Positions 50,654-59,197 of a stretch of DNA of 64,000 bases are shown in pieces. Position 1 is the stretch's first letter. Each line of letters starts with the position of its first letter. Origin of the DNA: Litorivita sp040371945 (lineage in GTDB: Bacteria > Pseudomonadota > Alphaproteobacteria > Rhodobacterales > Rhodobacteraceae); assembly GCF_040371945.1 (NCBI RefSeq), contig NZ_BAABWS010000002.1:558001-622000 (forward strand), given 5' to 3'. Below the pieces are notes generated by a model that had not been told where the DNA came from, searched no databases, and worked only from the letters and a program-made list of their open reading frames with translations. The position numbers and the translations under genes are program-made.

Positions 50654-51502
50654 CTAGAACCGCCCCGAGGCCCCACCGCCGCCCGAGCGCCCGCCGCCAA
50701 ACCCGCCGCCGCCGCTGTATGTGGAGGTGCGGATCGGGGCGGTCGGCTCTTCGCGCGACTGGCTGTATCCGCAGTGCGGACAGGTGACTTGCACCCGCCG
50801 CAACCCGCCCAAAACGCGCGTCGCGGGGCGCAGCGCGGTCACTTGCCGCTTCAGGCCGCGCTGCTGGCATTGCGGGCAACGCGACATCCGGCCGAAAAGC
50901 GCGGCGAGCCGTGATTTGAACGCCCTGCTGATTGCGGTCAGGGCGATGAGCGCGCCGATCAGCCAGACCGGCCAGTTCGACCCGCCTTTGGGCGCGGGGG
51001 CCGGATCGCCCGCCTGATAGGGCGTGATGATACGGCGCTGCGTCGCTGCGATGGCGCTGGCCACGGCGGCATTGATGTCATCGGCGCGCAGATGCGGCAT
51101 CATCTCGCGGTCGATCACATCGGCCGCCGCGCGGTCCCATTCGCGCCCGTATCCGGCGCCCAATTCTAGGCGCACCGCCCGTTCGGCGCGGGTGATGAGC
51201 AGCAATATCCCGTCATTGCGCGATTTATCCCCGATGCCCCATGCGTCAAACACACGGGTGGCATAGGCCTCAAACTGCGGCGCGGAGGGATGGGTGAGCA
51301 CCGCCATCTCGACCCCGCTGCGCGCCTTGAGCGCCAAGAGCTGTTGCGAGATATCGGCTTCTTGCGCGTCGGTCAGGTAATCGGCCAGATCAAGGATGTA
51401 GCTTTGCGCGGGGGCGGGCGGCACCTCTTGGGCGCCGCCGCTATGGGGCAGCAGGCACAGCGCCAGCGCCGCGATCATGCCACACCATCGCGCCGTCCTC
51501 AT
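50654..51502 (-). CDS. TPM domain-containing protein (YgcG-like)
   Basis: A 282-residue exported membrane protein. A signal peptide (ending SGGAQ) is followed by a TPM domain (about residues 30-155: YILDLADYLTDAQEADISQQLLALKARSGVEMAVL, then DGILLLITRAERAVRLELGAGYG). A membrane segment lies near residues 170-188 (WPVWLIGALIALTAI). A cytosolic zinc ribbon follows (CPQCQQRG with CPHCGYSQ), and the C-terminus is a Gly/Ser-rich tail as in other TPM proteins. The function is unknown. It overlaps the upstream lyase-like gene by 4 bp. Confidence 0.9.
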   Translation of the reverse strand: MRTARWCGMIAALALCLLPHSGGAQEVPPAPAQSYILDLADYLTDAQEADISQQLLALKARSGVEMAVLTHPSAPQFEAYATRVFDAWGIGDKSRNDGILLLITRAERAVRLELGAGYGREWDRAAADVIDREMMPHLRADDINAAVASAIAATQRRIITPYQAGDPAPAPKGGSNWPVWLIGALIALTAISRAFKSRLAALFGRMSRCPQCQQRGLKRQVTALRPATRVLGGLRRVQVTCPHCGYSQSREEPTAPIRTSTYSGGGGFGGGRSGGGGASGRF

Positions 51503-52320
51503 GCCGACCCCTTGGCCATGAGCGCATTGACCTCCGCCTCGCTGGCCCCGCCCTTGAGGGCCGAGAAATCGCCGCGCTCCATCATCGCGCGGCCCGCGTC
51601 GATCACCGCCCGATGGGTCAGCCGCGCCAAACCGCCGCCGATGGAAATCCGCGCCGCGCTCATTTGGGCAAACTGCGCGCGGCTGATATCGGCGTAGGGC
51701 CCCGCCGCCAGAACATTGACCGGCAAGGCAGTGGCCTCAATCACCCGCTGCAAATCAGCGAGGCTGGCGGGCAGCGGCACATAGACACAATCGGCCCCCG
51801 CCGCTTCAAAGGCCTTGATCCGGCGCAGGGCCTCTTCGATGTCATACTGCCCGTTCATCACCCCGTCAGCGCGCGCCACGAGAACGAAATCGCGCGGCAG
51901 CGCGCGGGCGGCAGAGGCGGCGGCGCGGATGCGCTCGGCCGCCAGATCGGCCGCGTAGGGGTGATCGGCGGGCAGGGCCGTGTCCTCGATGGAAATCCCC
52001 GCCAGCCCCGCCTCGCAGGCAAGGCGCACCGTCTCTGCGCAGGTCTCCGGCGCCTCGCCAAACCCGTTCTCGAAATCGCCCGAGACCGGCAAAGGCGTGG
52101 CGGCGACCAGATCCTGCGCGTGGGCCAAGGCCTCGTCGCGGGTCAGATTGCCCATATCGGGGCGGCCTTGGGTAAAGGCATGGGCCGAAGAGGAGGTCGC
52201 AATCGCATCGGCGCCCAATCCGGCCAGAACCCGCGCCGATCCGACGTCCCACGCATTGGCAAGGATAAACGGCGCGCCGCGTTTGTGCAGGGCACGAAAG
52301 GAGGGGGCGGGATCATGCAT
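51499..52320 (-). CDS. Isocitrate lyase / PEP mutase family protein
   Basis: A 273-residue TIM-barrel enzyme of the PEP mutase/isocitrate lyase superfamily: FILANAWDVGSARVLAGLGADAIATSSSAHA, the metal-binding GDFENGFG, GISIEDTALP and FVLVARADG. The reaction is probably cleavage or formation of a C-C or C-P bond in an oxoacid, but the precise substrate cannot be assigned. The lyase signature KKCGH of true isocitrate lyases is absent. The start at 52320 is chosen; the frame remains open 80 codons upstream into the repeat region. Operon partner of the TPM gene (ATGA overlap). Confidence 0.88.
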   Translation of the reverse strand: MHDPAPSFRALHKRGAPFILANAWDVGSARVLAGLGADAIATSSSAHAFTQGRPDMGNLTRDEALAHAQDLVAATPLPVSGDFENGFGEAPETCAETVRLACEAGLAGISIEDTALPADHPYAADLAAERIRAAASAARALPRDFVLVARADGVMNGQYDIEEALRRIKAFEAAGADCVYVPLPASLADLQRVIEATALPVNVLAAGPYADISRAQFAQMSAARISIGGGLARLTHRAVIDAGRAMMERGDFSALKGGASEAEVNALMAKGSA

Positions 52321-53084
52321 GGGGCACCTCGGTAAATGGCAGATGACAGATAACACTGCGCCCACAGTGAAAGGCGCATGGCCGCAGCGCAAGACAAAAG
52401 CGGACGGAGGGCGCCTCAGGGGCGGGGATCGGGCATCAAGGGCAGAGCGGGAAACCGGCGGAGCGGGGCTGGTTGGCGGGTCAGCCGGCCGAAAAGAGCG
52501 CAGGCCAATGCGTGCAATGCGAAGCTTGCAATCAACACGCCGATGCGCAGCCTCCTTCACAGGGAGACAGGGAGACAGGGAGACAGGGAGACAGGGAGAC
52601 AGGGAGACAGGGAGACAGGGAGACAGGGAGACAGGGAGACAGGGAGACAGGGAGACAGGGAGACAGGGAGACAGGGAGACAGGGAGATAGGGAGATAGGG
52701 AGGTGGTGAAGCGCGGAGGTTGGGACGGGCGGAAGGCACAGAGGCGGGGAGATAAAGCGTTTTGTCAGACCAAGTCGCGGCGCCGTTCGGGGCGGTGGCC
52801 CTGATCGGGCATCGCCTGTTTTGAGGGGGCGCTGGGCGGCGCAGGCCGCCGCATCCGCATCCACATCTGCCCCTGCGCCGTGGTCCTGGGCGCGGCTTGC
52901 TGTCCCAAGCTTGCCCGCAAAGGCGTGCGGCCTTGGCATACTGCGCCGCCCGCCCGCACCGCCAGCGCGCGCCACCTCTGGCCGTATGGGGCGGCGCGCG
53001 GGCTGGCGAGGCCAGAGCTTGCATCGCTTAGCCAAGAGGCTAGGTTTTTATTGACGCGCTGCGCAGGTCTTGTTACTTAGCCAC
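52321..53084. other. 764-bp gene-poor region with an 8-bp satellite
   Basis: Between the lyase-like gene (minus) and the ArsR gene (plus). It holds the tandem repeat at 52559-52697 and otherwise GC-rich DNA. Open frames run through it in several phases but show only repeat-derived or low-complexity sequence, so no gene is called. It must include promoters for both flanking genes. Confidence 0.6.
52559..52697 (+). repeat. 8-bp tandem repeat, 15 perfect copies plus two variants
   Basis: The unit GGGAGACA is repeated 15 times without error from 52562 to 52681 (with a partial unit before it), followed by two GGGAGATA units and a degenerate GGGAGGTG. The purines are all on the plus strand except one C per unit. 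No spacers are present, so it is not CRISPR. Confidence 0.97.
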
Positions 53085-53426
53085 ATGGATAACAATCTCG
53101 ACGACATCTTCTCCGCCCTTGGTGATCCCACACGGCGCGCCGTGATCGCGCAGTTGATGGAGGGGCCAGCGCCGGTGTCACAGCTGCACGCGCCGCACGA
53201 CATGGCGCTGCCCTCCTTTTTGAAACACCTCGGCAAGCTTGAGGCCGTCGGGTTGGTCCGCTCGCATAAGATCGGCCGTGTGCGCATGGTGCATATCGAA
53301 GCCGCTCCGATGGCGCGCGCCGAAGCTTGGCTCAAACAGCACCGGCGCCTGTGGGAGGGGCGTTTGGATCGCTTGTCCGCTCTTGCCGAAGATTTAGAAA
53401 AGGAAAGTAACGATGGCCGAATTTGA
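53085..53426 (+). CDS. ArsR-family transcriptional regulator
   Basis: A 113-residue winged-helix regulator. It has IFSALGDPTRRAVIAQLMEGPAPVSQL and PSFLKHLGKLEAVGLVRSHKIGRVRMVHIE, the standard recognition-helix region. The metal-binding cysteines of ArsR or SmtB are absent, so it belongs to the group paired with AHSA1/SRPBCC proteins and likely senses something else. The ATG at 53085 is preferred over a TTG at 53070. It overlaps the SRPBCC gene by 14 bp. Confidence 0.93.
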   Translation: MDNNLDDIFSALGDPTRRAVIAQLMEGPAPVSQLHAPHDMALPSFLKHLGKLEAVGLVRSHKIGRVRMVHIEAAPMARAEAWLKQHRRLWEGRLDRLSALAEDLEKESNDGRI

Positions 53427-53871
53427 AACCGTAACCTTGGAGCGCGACATCGCCTGCGCCCCCGAGCGGCTTTTCCATGTGATGACCGACCGCGAATTGC
53501 GCCAAAAATGGAGCGCGCCCGATGACCAAACCGCGGTGATCATTGATTATTTCGATTGCCGCGCGGGCGGACGCGAGGAAACGCGTTGCGGGCCGAAAGA
53601 GGCGCCCGAGTTCACAACCGTCAGCCAGTTCCATGTGGTTGAGCCGGAGTTTTTGTGCTTCACCGAAACCTTGGTGATCGGCGGCCAGATGATGTCGGTC
53701 TCTTTGTGCAGCCACGACATCGCGCCCAGCGAAATGGGCAGCAAATTGCGGGTCACATTGCAAATCACAAGCCTCGTCGGGGCGGAGCTTTTCGGCGAGT
53801 ATCAAGGCGGCTGGTCAGCGGCGCTGGATGCTTTGGCGGCGATGGCGAGTGCCTCCGGTCCGCTGCAATAA
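53413..53871 (+). CDS. SRPBCC / AHSA1-like domain protein
   Basis: A 152-residue START-like protein: VTLERDIACAPERLFHVMTDRELRQKWSAPDD at the start and GAELFGEYQGGWSAALDALAAMA at the end, the AHSA1 (activator of Hsp90 ATPase-like) layout with a ligand-holding hydrophobic cavity. ArsR-AHSA1 gene pairs are widespread; the ligand is unknown. Translation is coupled to the upstream regulator. Confidence 0.9.
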   Translation: MAEFETVTLERDIACAPERLFHVMTDRELRQKWSAPDDQTAVIIDYFDCRAGGREETRCGPKEAPEFTTVSQFHVVEPEFLCFTETLVIGGQMMSVSLCSHDIAPSEMGSKLRVTLQITSLVGAELFGEYQGGWSAALDALAAMASASGPLQ

Positions 53872-54023
53872 ACGCGCGGCGCTGGGCGGGAAATGCTCTG
53901 CTGTGATCGGTGCGGCGTTCGACTTGTGCCCGCCTACGCCCGCCCCGCGTCCACCCGCACCGCCACCGCGCGCCAAATCTAAAACCTCTTGGCGCGGCGG
54001 CGCGGGGGTGTTAGCCTGCCCTC

Positions 54024-54080
54024 ATGAAGAGCAACCACACCCCGCACAGCATTATTATCTGCTGCATTATTCCCTGCTGA
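54024..54080 (+). CDS. Possible cysteine-rich leader peptide of cysS
   Basis: An 18-residue open frame, MKSNHTPHSIIICCIIPC, ending in TGA. Three cysteine codons, two adjacent and one directly before the stop, lie 117 bp ahead of the cysteinyl-tRNA synthetase gene. Ribosome stalling there at low charged tRNA-Cys could control cysS, as in leader-peptide attenuation. The ribosome-binding site is poor and no strong terminator follows, so this is a hypothesis. Confidence 0.3.
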   Translation: MKSNHTPHSIIICCIIPC

Positions 54081-54153
54081 GCAATCTCGCGGGCCGTTCT
54101 TCTGTTTCCTTAAACACATGAAGTTGCTAAGTCCGCGGGCGAGCCGAGCCTTT

Positions 54154-54172
54154 GCGCATGTTTGCCATGCGC
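54154..54172 (+). promoter_or_regulatory. Hairpin just upstream of cysS
   Basis: A perfect 7-bp stem GCGCATG/CATGCGC with a 5-base loop, 24 bp before the chosen cysS start. It sits ahead of the GAGG ribosome-binding site and could affect initiation. Confidence 0.4.
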
Positions 54173-54196
54173 GCGCCAGATACGAGGACGCCTGAC

Positions 54197-55612
54197 GTGA
54201 CGAGCGATAGAGTGATCAAGCTGCACAACACAAAGACCCGCAAAAAGGAGGTCTTTGCGCCGATCGACCCCGACAATCTGCGCATGTATGTCTGCGGGCC
54301 GACCGTCTATGACCGCGCCCATATCGGCAATGCGCGGCCCGTGATTGTGTTTGACGTGCTCTACCGTTTGCTGCGCGATACCTATGGGACGGATCACGTC
54401 ACCTATGTGCGCAATTTCACCGATGTGGATGACAAGATCAACGCACGGGCGGCCGAAAGCGGGCGCAGCATCCGCGAGATCACCGACGAGACCACGCAAT
54501 GGTATCTGGATGATATGCGCGCCGTGGGGGCCTTGGACCCGTCCATTCGCGGAGGGGACAGTGATCGCGCCATGCCGCGGGCAACCGAATATATCGACTC
54601 GATGATCGCGATGATCGAAACCCTGATCAAAGGCGGCCATGCCTATGCCGCCGAGGGGCATGTGCTGTTCTCGGTCGAAAGCTATGAAAAATACGGCGCG
54701 CTTTCGGGGCGCAGCATCGACGATATGATCGCCGGTGCGCGGGTCGAGGTGGCACCCTATAAACGCAACCCGATGGATTTCGTCCTGTGGAAACCGTCCT
54801 CTGATGACCTGCCCGGATGGGAAAGCCCGTGGGGGCGCGGCCGCCCCGGATGGCATATCGAATGCTCCGCCATGAGCTATGAATTGCTGGGCGCGCGCTT
54901 CGACATCCACGGCGGCGGCAATGATCTGATGTTCCCGCACCACGAGAACGAGATCGCGCAAAGCTGCTGCGCCACGGGTCATGCGGGTGACGGCGAGGGC
55001 TTTGCCAATGTCTGGATGCACAACGAGATGCTGCAGGTCGAGGGTAAGAAAATGTCCAAGTCCTTGGGCAATTTCTTCACCGTGCGTGATTTGCTCGATA
55101 GCGGCGTGCCAGGCGAGGTGATCCGCTTTGTGTTCCTCTCCACCCACTACCGCAAACCGATGGATTGGACGGCGCAAAAGGCCGAGCAGGCCAAAGCGAC
55201 GCTCAAGAAATGGTATGCACAGGCAAAGGATGCGCCATGCGATGCGGCGCCCCACGTCGATGTGATCGCCGCGCTGGGCGATGATCTGAACACCGCGGGC
55301 GCGATTGCAGTGTTGCACCAGTTGTCCCATGCGGGGGAGGTCGCCGCCCTGCGCGCGAGCCTGACATTGCTGGGGCTTATGAGCGAGGACGTCCCCGATT
55401 GGGCGTCGGAGGCGGGGGTGGACCTGTCTGCCTATGCGGGCAAACTCGCCGCCCTGCGCGCCGCCGCGATGCAGACCAAAGATTTCGCCCCCGTCGATGC
55501 GCTGAAAACCGCCCTACTTGCGGCAGGGGTCGAGGTGCGTATGTCCAAAGACGGCGTCGATCTGTCCGAGGCGGCGGGTTTCGATGCGTCCAAATTGGAG
55601 GGGCTGCTATGA
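54197..55612 (+). CDS. cysS: Cysteinyl-tRNA synthetase
   Basis: A 471-residue class I synthetase that charges tRNA-Cys. It has CGPTVYDRAHIGNARP (zinc-binding Cys33 and the HIGH-type motif HIGN), GWHIECSAM, GGNDLMFPHHENEIAQS (zinc ligands) and the KMSKS loop EGKKMSKSLGNF. The GTG at 54197 is chosen because GAGG lies 9 bp upstream and relatives begin with MTS or similar; in-frame ATGs at 54158 and 54167 are possible but fall in or beside a hairpin. It is upstream of cimA in the same direction. Confidence 0.96.
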   Translation: MTSDRVIKLHNTKTRKKEVFAPIDPDNLRMYVCGPTVYDRAHIGNARPVIVFDVLYRLLRDTYGTDHVTYVRNFTDVDDKINARAAESGRSIREITDETTQWYLDDMRAVGALDPSIRGGDSDRAMPRATEYIDSMIAMIETLIKGGHAYAAEGHVLFSVESYEKYGALSGRSIDDMIAGARVEVAPYKRNPMDFVLWKPSSDDLPGWESPWGRGRPGWHIECSAMSYELLGARFDIHGGGNDLMFPHHENEIAQSCCATGHAGDGEGFANVWMHNEMLQVEGKKMSKSLGNFFTVRDLLDSGVPGEVIRFVFLSTHYRKPMDWTAQKAEQAKATLKKWYAQAKDAPCDAAPHVDVIAALGDDLNTAGAIAVLHQLSHAGEVAALRASLTLLGLMSEDVPDWASEAGVDLSAYAGKLAALRAAAMQTKDFAPVDALKTALLAAGVEVRMSKDGVDLSEAAGFDASKLEGLL

Positions 55613-55694
55613 GCGCGCGGTGTCAGGCACGGATGTTGCGCCCGACCCGAGGGTGGGGGCATCGCCCTGCGATCCTGAAGCAAGGAGCAGACCA

Positions 55695-57311
55695 ATGAGC
55701 AAAGACCGCCTCTACCTCTACGACACCACGCTGCGCGACGGGCAGCAGACCCAAGGCGTGCAATTCTCCACCGAGGAAAAGCAGCAGATCGCCAAAACCC
55801 TCGACGCGCTGGGCGTGGATTATATCGAGGGCGGCTGGCCGGGGGCCAATCCGACCGACAGCGCCTTTTTCGAGGCCGCGCCGCAAACCCGCGCGCGCTT
55901 TACCGCCTTTGGCATGACCAAACGCGCGGGCCGTTCGGCGGAAAACGACGAGGTGCTGGCCGCCGTGATGAACGCGGGCACCGATAGCATCTGCCTTGTC
56001 GGCAAGACCCATGATTTCCACGTCACCACCGCGCTGGGCATCACCTTGGAGGAAAACACCGAAAACATCCGCGCCTCCATCGCCTATCTGGTGGCGCAGG
56101 GGCGCGAGGCGCTGTTTGACGCCGAGCATTTCTTTGACGGCTATAAGGCCAACCCCGATTATGCCATCGAAGCGGTGCGCGCCGCCTATGAGGCCGGTGC
56201 GCGCTGGGTGGTGCTGTGCGATACCAATGGCGGCACCTTGCCCGAGGAAATCGGCGCCATCACCCGCGCGGTGATCGCGGCGGGCATTTCGGGCGACCGG
56301 CTGGGCATCCACACCCATAACGACACCGCCAATGCCGTGGCGGGCAGCCTTGCCGCCGTCGATGCAGGGGCGCGGCAAATCCAAGGCACGCTGAACGGGT
56401 TGGGCGAGCGCTGCGGCAATGCCAATCTGGTGACGCTGATCCCGATCTTGATGCTCAAATCCCCCTATGCCGAGGCCTTCGAGACCGGCGTGAGCCGCGA
56501 GGCCCTGCGCGGGCTGACCGCCGCCAGCCGACAGTTGGACGATATCCTCAACCGCGTGCCGACCAAACAGGCGCCTTTCGTCGGCGCATCGGCCTTTGCC
56601 CATAAGGCGGGGCTGCATGCCTCGGCCATCCTCAAGGACCCCTCCACCTACGAGCATATCGACCCCGCTTTGGTCGGCAATGCGCGCATCATCCCGATGT
56701 CCAATCAGGCGGGACAAAGCAACCTGCGCCGCCGTCTGTCCGAGGCGGGTATCGAGGTCGCCGCAGGCGATCCGGCGCTGGCGCGTATCCTCGACCGGAT
56801 CAAGGAGCGCGAGGCGATGGGCTATACCTACGACAGCGCGCAGGCCTCCTTCGAATTGCTGGCGCGCCAAGAATTGGGCCGGATGCCGGAGTATTTCGAG
56901 GTCAAACGCTATAAGGTCACCGTCGAGCGCCGCAAGAACAAGCGCAACAAGATGGTCTCTCTCTCCGAGGCCATCGTGGTGATGAAGGTGGACGGCGAGA
57001 AGCGGCTTTCGGTCTCCGAATCCATCGACGCCGAGGGCCGTGATCGCGGGCCGGTCAATGCGCTATGGACCGCTTTGGTCAAGGATCTGGGCCGCTATGG
57101 CGATGCGGTGGCCGATATGCATCTGGTCGATTTCAAAGTGCGCATCACCCAAGGCGGCACCGAAGCCGTGACCCGCGTCATCATCGACAGCGAGGACGCC
57201 CAAGGGCGGCGCTGGTCCACGGTGGGGGTCTCGGCCAATATCGTCGATGCCAGCTTTGACGCATTGATCGATGCGGTAAACTGGAAGCTTCTGCGCGAGG
57301 GCGCGCAGTAG
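55695..57311 (+). CDS. cimA: (R)-citramalate synthase
   Basis: A 538-residue DRE-TIM enzyme joining pyruvate and acetyl-CoA to citramalate, the first step of the threonine-independent route to isoleucine. The N-terminal DTTLRDGQQTQGV, the metal-binding IHTHNDTANAVAGSL and GTLNGLGERCGNANL are intact. The C-terminal LeuA-type allosteric domain (from about residue 400) is present, so feedback control by isoleucine is likely. The frame is open upstream into cysS; the ATG at 55695 has AAGGAG at 8 bp. Confidence 0.95.
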   Translation: MSKDRLYLYDTTLRDGQQTQGVQFSTEEKQQIAKTLDALGVDYIEGGWPGANPTDSAFFEAAPQTRARFTAFGMTKRAGRSAENDEVLAAVMNAGTDSICLVGKTHDFHVTTALGITLEENTENIRASIAYLVAQGREALFDAEHFFDGYKANPDYAIEAVRAAYEAGARWVVLCDTNGGTLPEEIGAITRAVIAAGISGDRLGIHTHNDTANAVAGSLAAVDAGARQIQGTLNGLGERCGNANLVTLIPILMLKSPYAEAFETGVSREALRGLTAASRQLDDILNRVPTKQAPFVGASAFAHKAGLHASAILKDPSTYEHIDPALVGNARIIPMSNQAGQSNLRRRLSEAGIEVAAGDPALARILDRIKEREAMGYTYDSAQASFELLARQELGRMPEYFEVKRYKVTVERRKNKRNKMVSLSEAIVVMKVDGEKRLSVSESIDAEGRDRGPVNALWTALVKDLGRYGDAVADMHLVDFKVRITQGGTEAVTRVIIDSEDAQGRRWSTVGVSANIVDASFDALIDAVNWKLLREGAQ

Positions 57312-57353
57312 CGCGAAGCGCAGGCGGAAAGCAGATGAGTAAAGGCTATTAGC

Positions 57354-58343
57354 ATGTTGAAAATTTTGAGTTTTATCGCCGTTTCCATTGCCATCACGGC
57401 CGCGATTGCCATCGGCTTGATCCTCTCGCAATGGCCGCGCGATCTGCGTGCGGGCGCGCGCGGCGGCGAGGGCGCATCGCTTGATTTCACCCGCCAAATC
57501 GCCCGCAATGACGCGCCTTTGCCGCTTCAAACCGCGCCGATGCGCGACGGATGGCAGATGCCCTATCGCCGCGTGGACGGCCCGCAGGGTGCGCCTTTGC
57601 TGGTTCTGGTCCACGGGTCGGGATGGCACGGGGCGCAGTTTGACGCGCTGGCGCGGCGCCTGTCGGATGTGGCCACCGTCATCGCCCCCGACCTGCGCGG
57701 CCATGGCGCGTCGCCCGAGCGGCGCGGCGATGTGGATTACATCGGCCAGATGGAGGACGACCTTGCCGATCTGATCACCGCTGCGGGCCAAAACGGGCAG
57801 CGCGTGGTCATGGCAGGGCATAGCTCGGGCGGCGGTTTGGTGGTGCGTTTTGCGGGCGGGGCGCATGGCGCGATGATCGATCATGCGATCCTGCTGGCGC
57901 CCTTCTTGAAGCATAACGCGCCGACCGCGCGGCCCAATTCGGGCGGCTGGGCGCAGGTGATGATCCGCCGCATGATCGGCCTGTCGATGCTCAACGCGGC
58001 GCGGATCACGGCGCTCAACGGGATGCAGGTGATCCAGTTCAACATGCCCGCCGCCGTTCTGGACGGGCCGATGGGCCATACGGCGACCACGGCCTATAGC
58101 TACCGGCTCAACACCGGATTTGCCCCGCGCGCCGATTACCTTGCCGATGTGGCGCGCTTGCCCGATTTCACCTTGATCGCAGGCACGGCGGATGAGGCCT
58201 TTGTTGCCGATCAATACGAGCCTCTCCTGTCTTCGGTCAATGGGCGCGGCACCTATCATTTGATCGAAGGGGCGAGCCATCTCGATGTCGTTTATGCGCC
58301 GCAAACCGAAACCCTCATCCGCGGAGTTCTCAGCGGTGACTGA
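57354..58343 (+). CDS. Alpha/beta hydrolase, membrane-anchored
   Basis: A 329-residue hydrolase. An N-terminal membrane anchor (ILSFIAVSIAITAAIAIGLIL) precedes an alpha/beta fold with the oxyanion-hole motif LVHGSGWHG, the nucleophile elbow AGHSSGGG and a late histidine in EGASHLDVV. The substrate is unknown. The ATG at 57354 is 42 bp after cimA. It overlaps the phytoene-synthase-like gene by 8 bp, so the two are coupled. Confidence 0.9.
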   Translation: MLKILSFIAVSIAITAAIAIGLILSQWPRDLRAGARGGEGASLDFTRQIARNDAPLPLQTAPMRDGWQMPYRRVDGPQGAPLLVLVHGSGWHGAQFDALARRLSDVATVIAPDLRGHGASPERRGDVDYIGQMEDDLADLITAAGQNGQRVVMAGHSSGGGLVVRFAGGAHGAMIDHAILLAPFLKHNAPTARPNSGGWAQVMIRRMIGLSMLNAARITALNGMQVIQFNMPAAVLDGPMGHTATTAYSYRLNTGFAPRADYLADVARLPDFTLIAGTADEAFVADQYEPLLSSVNGRGTYHLIEGASHLDVVYAPQTETLIRGVLSGD

Positions 58344-59145
58344 CACCCCCGAACACGACGATATTGGCGCCTGCGCCGCCCAAGTGGCGCGCGCTGATCC
58401 CGACCGTTTTGCCGCCGTCATGGCCGCGCCCGTGGCGCTGCGCCCCGCGCTTTTCGCGCTCTATGCGTTCAACGCCGAGGTCGCCCGCGCCCCTTGGGTG
58501 ACCCAAGAGGCGGTGATCGCGGAAATGCGCCTGCAATGGTGGCGCGATGCCCTGGAAGAGATCGGCGCGCAGGGGCAGGGCGGCCCGCTGCGCCGTCACG
58601 AGGTGGTCACGCCCTTGGCGCGCGCGCTTGCCGCGCCCGAGGCGGCTTTGCTCGACGATCTGGTGCTGGCGCGGCGCTGGGATATCTACCGCGACCCCTT
58701 TGAGGACGAGGCGGCATTTCACGCCCATATCGAGCAAACCGGCGGGATTTTGATGCAGGTGGCGGCCACATTGGCCCATGGCGCGCCGCTCACGGAGGGC
58801 GCGGCGCAGGCGGCGCGAGACGCCGGTTATGCCGCCGGTCTGGCCGCATGGCTGCGCGCGATCCCCGCGATGGAAAAGGCAGGGCGCCTGCCCTTGGTCG
58901 ATGGCCGCCCCGAGGCCATCGCCGCTTTGGCGCAAGGCGGATTGGCGCGGCTCAAGGCCTCGCGCGCGGCGCGCAAACATCTGTCCAAACCGGCGCGCGC
59001 GGCGCTTTTGGCCGCTTGGCCCGCGCAGCCGATCCTGTCGCTGGCGGCCAAGACCCCTGCGCGGGTTGCGGCGGGGGATCTGGCGCTGCCCGAATTTGCG
59101 CAAAAGACGCGGTTGATCCGCTGCGCCCTGACGGGCCGCTGGTAG
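58336..59145 (+). CDS. Squalene/phytoene synthase family protein
   Basis: A 269-residue helical protein of the squalene/phytoene synthase superfamily: LRPALFALYAFNAEVARAPWVTQEAVIAEMRLQWWRDALEEI is the diagnostic block. The two aspartate-rich DXXXD motifs of active prenyl synthases are not clearly present, so it resembles the non-catalytic NDUFAF6-like branch, a complex I assembly factor in mitochondria. The GTG at 58336 is chosen; an upstream ATG at 58285 would overlap the hydrolase gene by more than 50 bp. Confidence 0.82.
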   Translation: MTDTPEHDDIGACAAQVARADPDRFAAVMAAPVALRPALFALYAFNAEVARAPWVTQEAVIAEMRLQWWRDALEEIGAQGQGGPLRRHEVVTPLARALAAPEAALLDDLVLARRWDIYRDPFEDEAAFHAHIEQTGGILMQVAATLAHGAPLTEGAAQAARDAGYAAGLAAWLRAIPAMEKAGRLPLVDGRPEAIAALAQGGLARLKASRAARKHLSKPARAALLAAWPAQPILSLAAKTPARVAAGDLALPEFAQKTRLIRCALTGRW

Positions 59146-59197
59146 CGCGGCGGATCGCACCGCCGCTGGGCGATAGGGCGCGCGCTGGTGCCTTGGC

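Larger units (their letters stand above)
53872..54196. other. 325-bp cysS leader region
   Basis: Between the SRPBCC gene and cysS. It contains an 18-codon open frame with three cysteine codons (54024-54080), a 15-bp imperfect tandem repeat at 54049-54078 and a 7-bp hairpin at 54154-54172. It is more AT-rich in the middle than its surroundings. No clear -10/-35 pair was identified. Confidence 0.5.

Noticed and set aside
52559..52697. CRISPR array
   Set aside because: Units are 8 bp and contiguous with no spacers, and there are no cas genes.
52378..52698. Open frames through the 8-bp satellite giving repeats such as GDRETGRQ
   Set aside because: The protein repeat is only the translation of the DNA satellite and exists in several frames; no conserved flanking domain or good start site is seen.
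53051..53079. Sigma-70 promoter TTGACG with a -10 near TACTTA before the ArsR gene
   Set aside because: The -10 match is poor and would leave almost no leader before the ATG.
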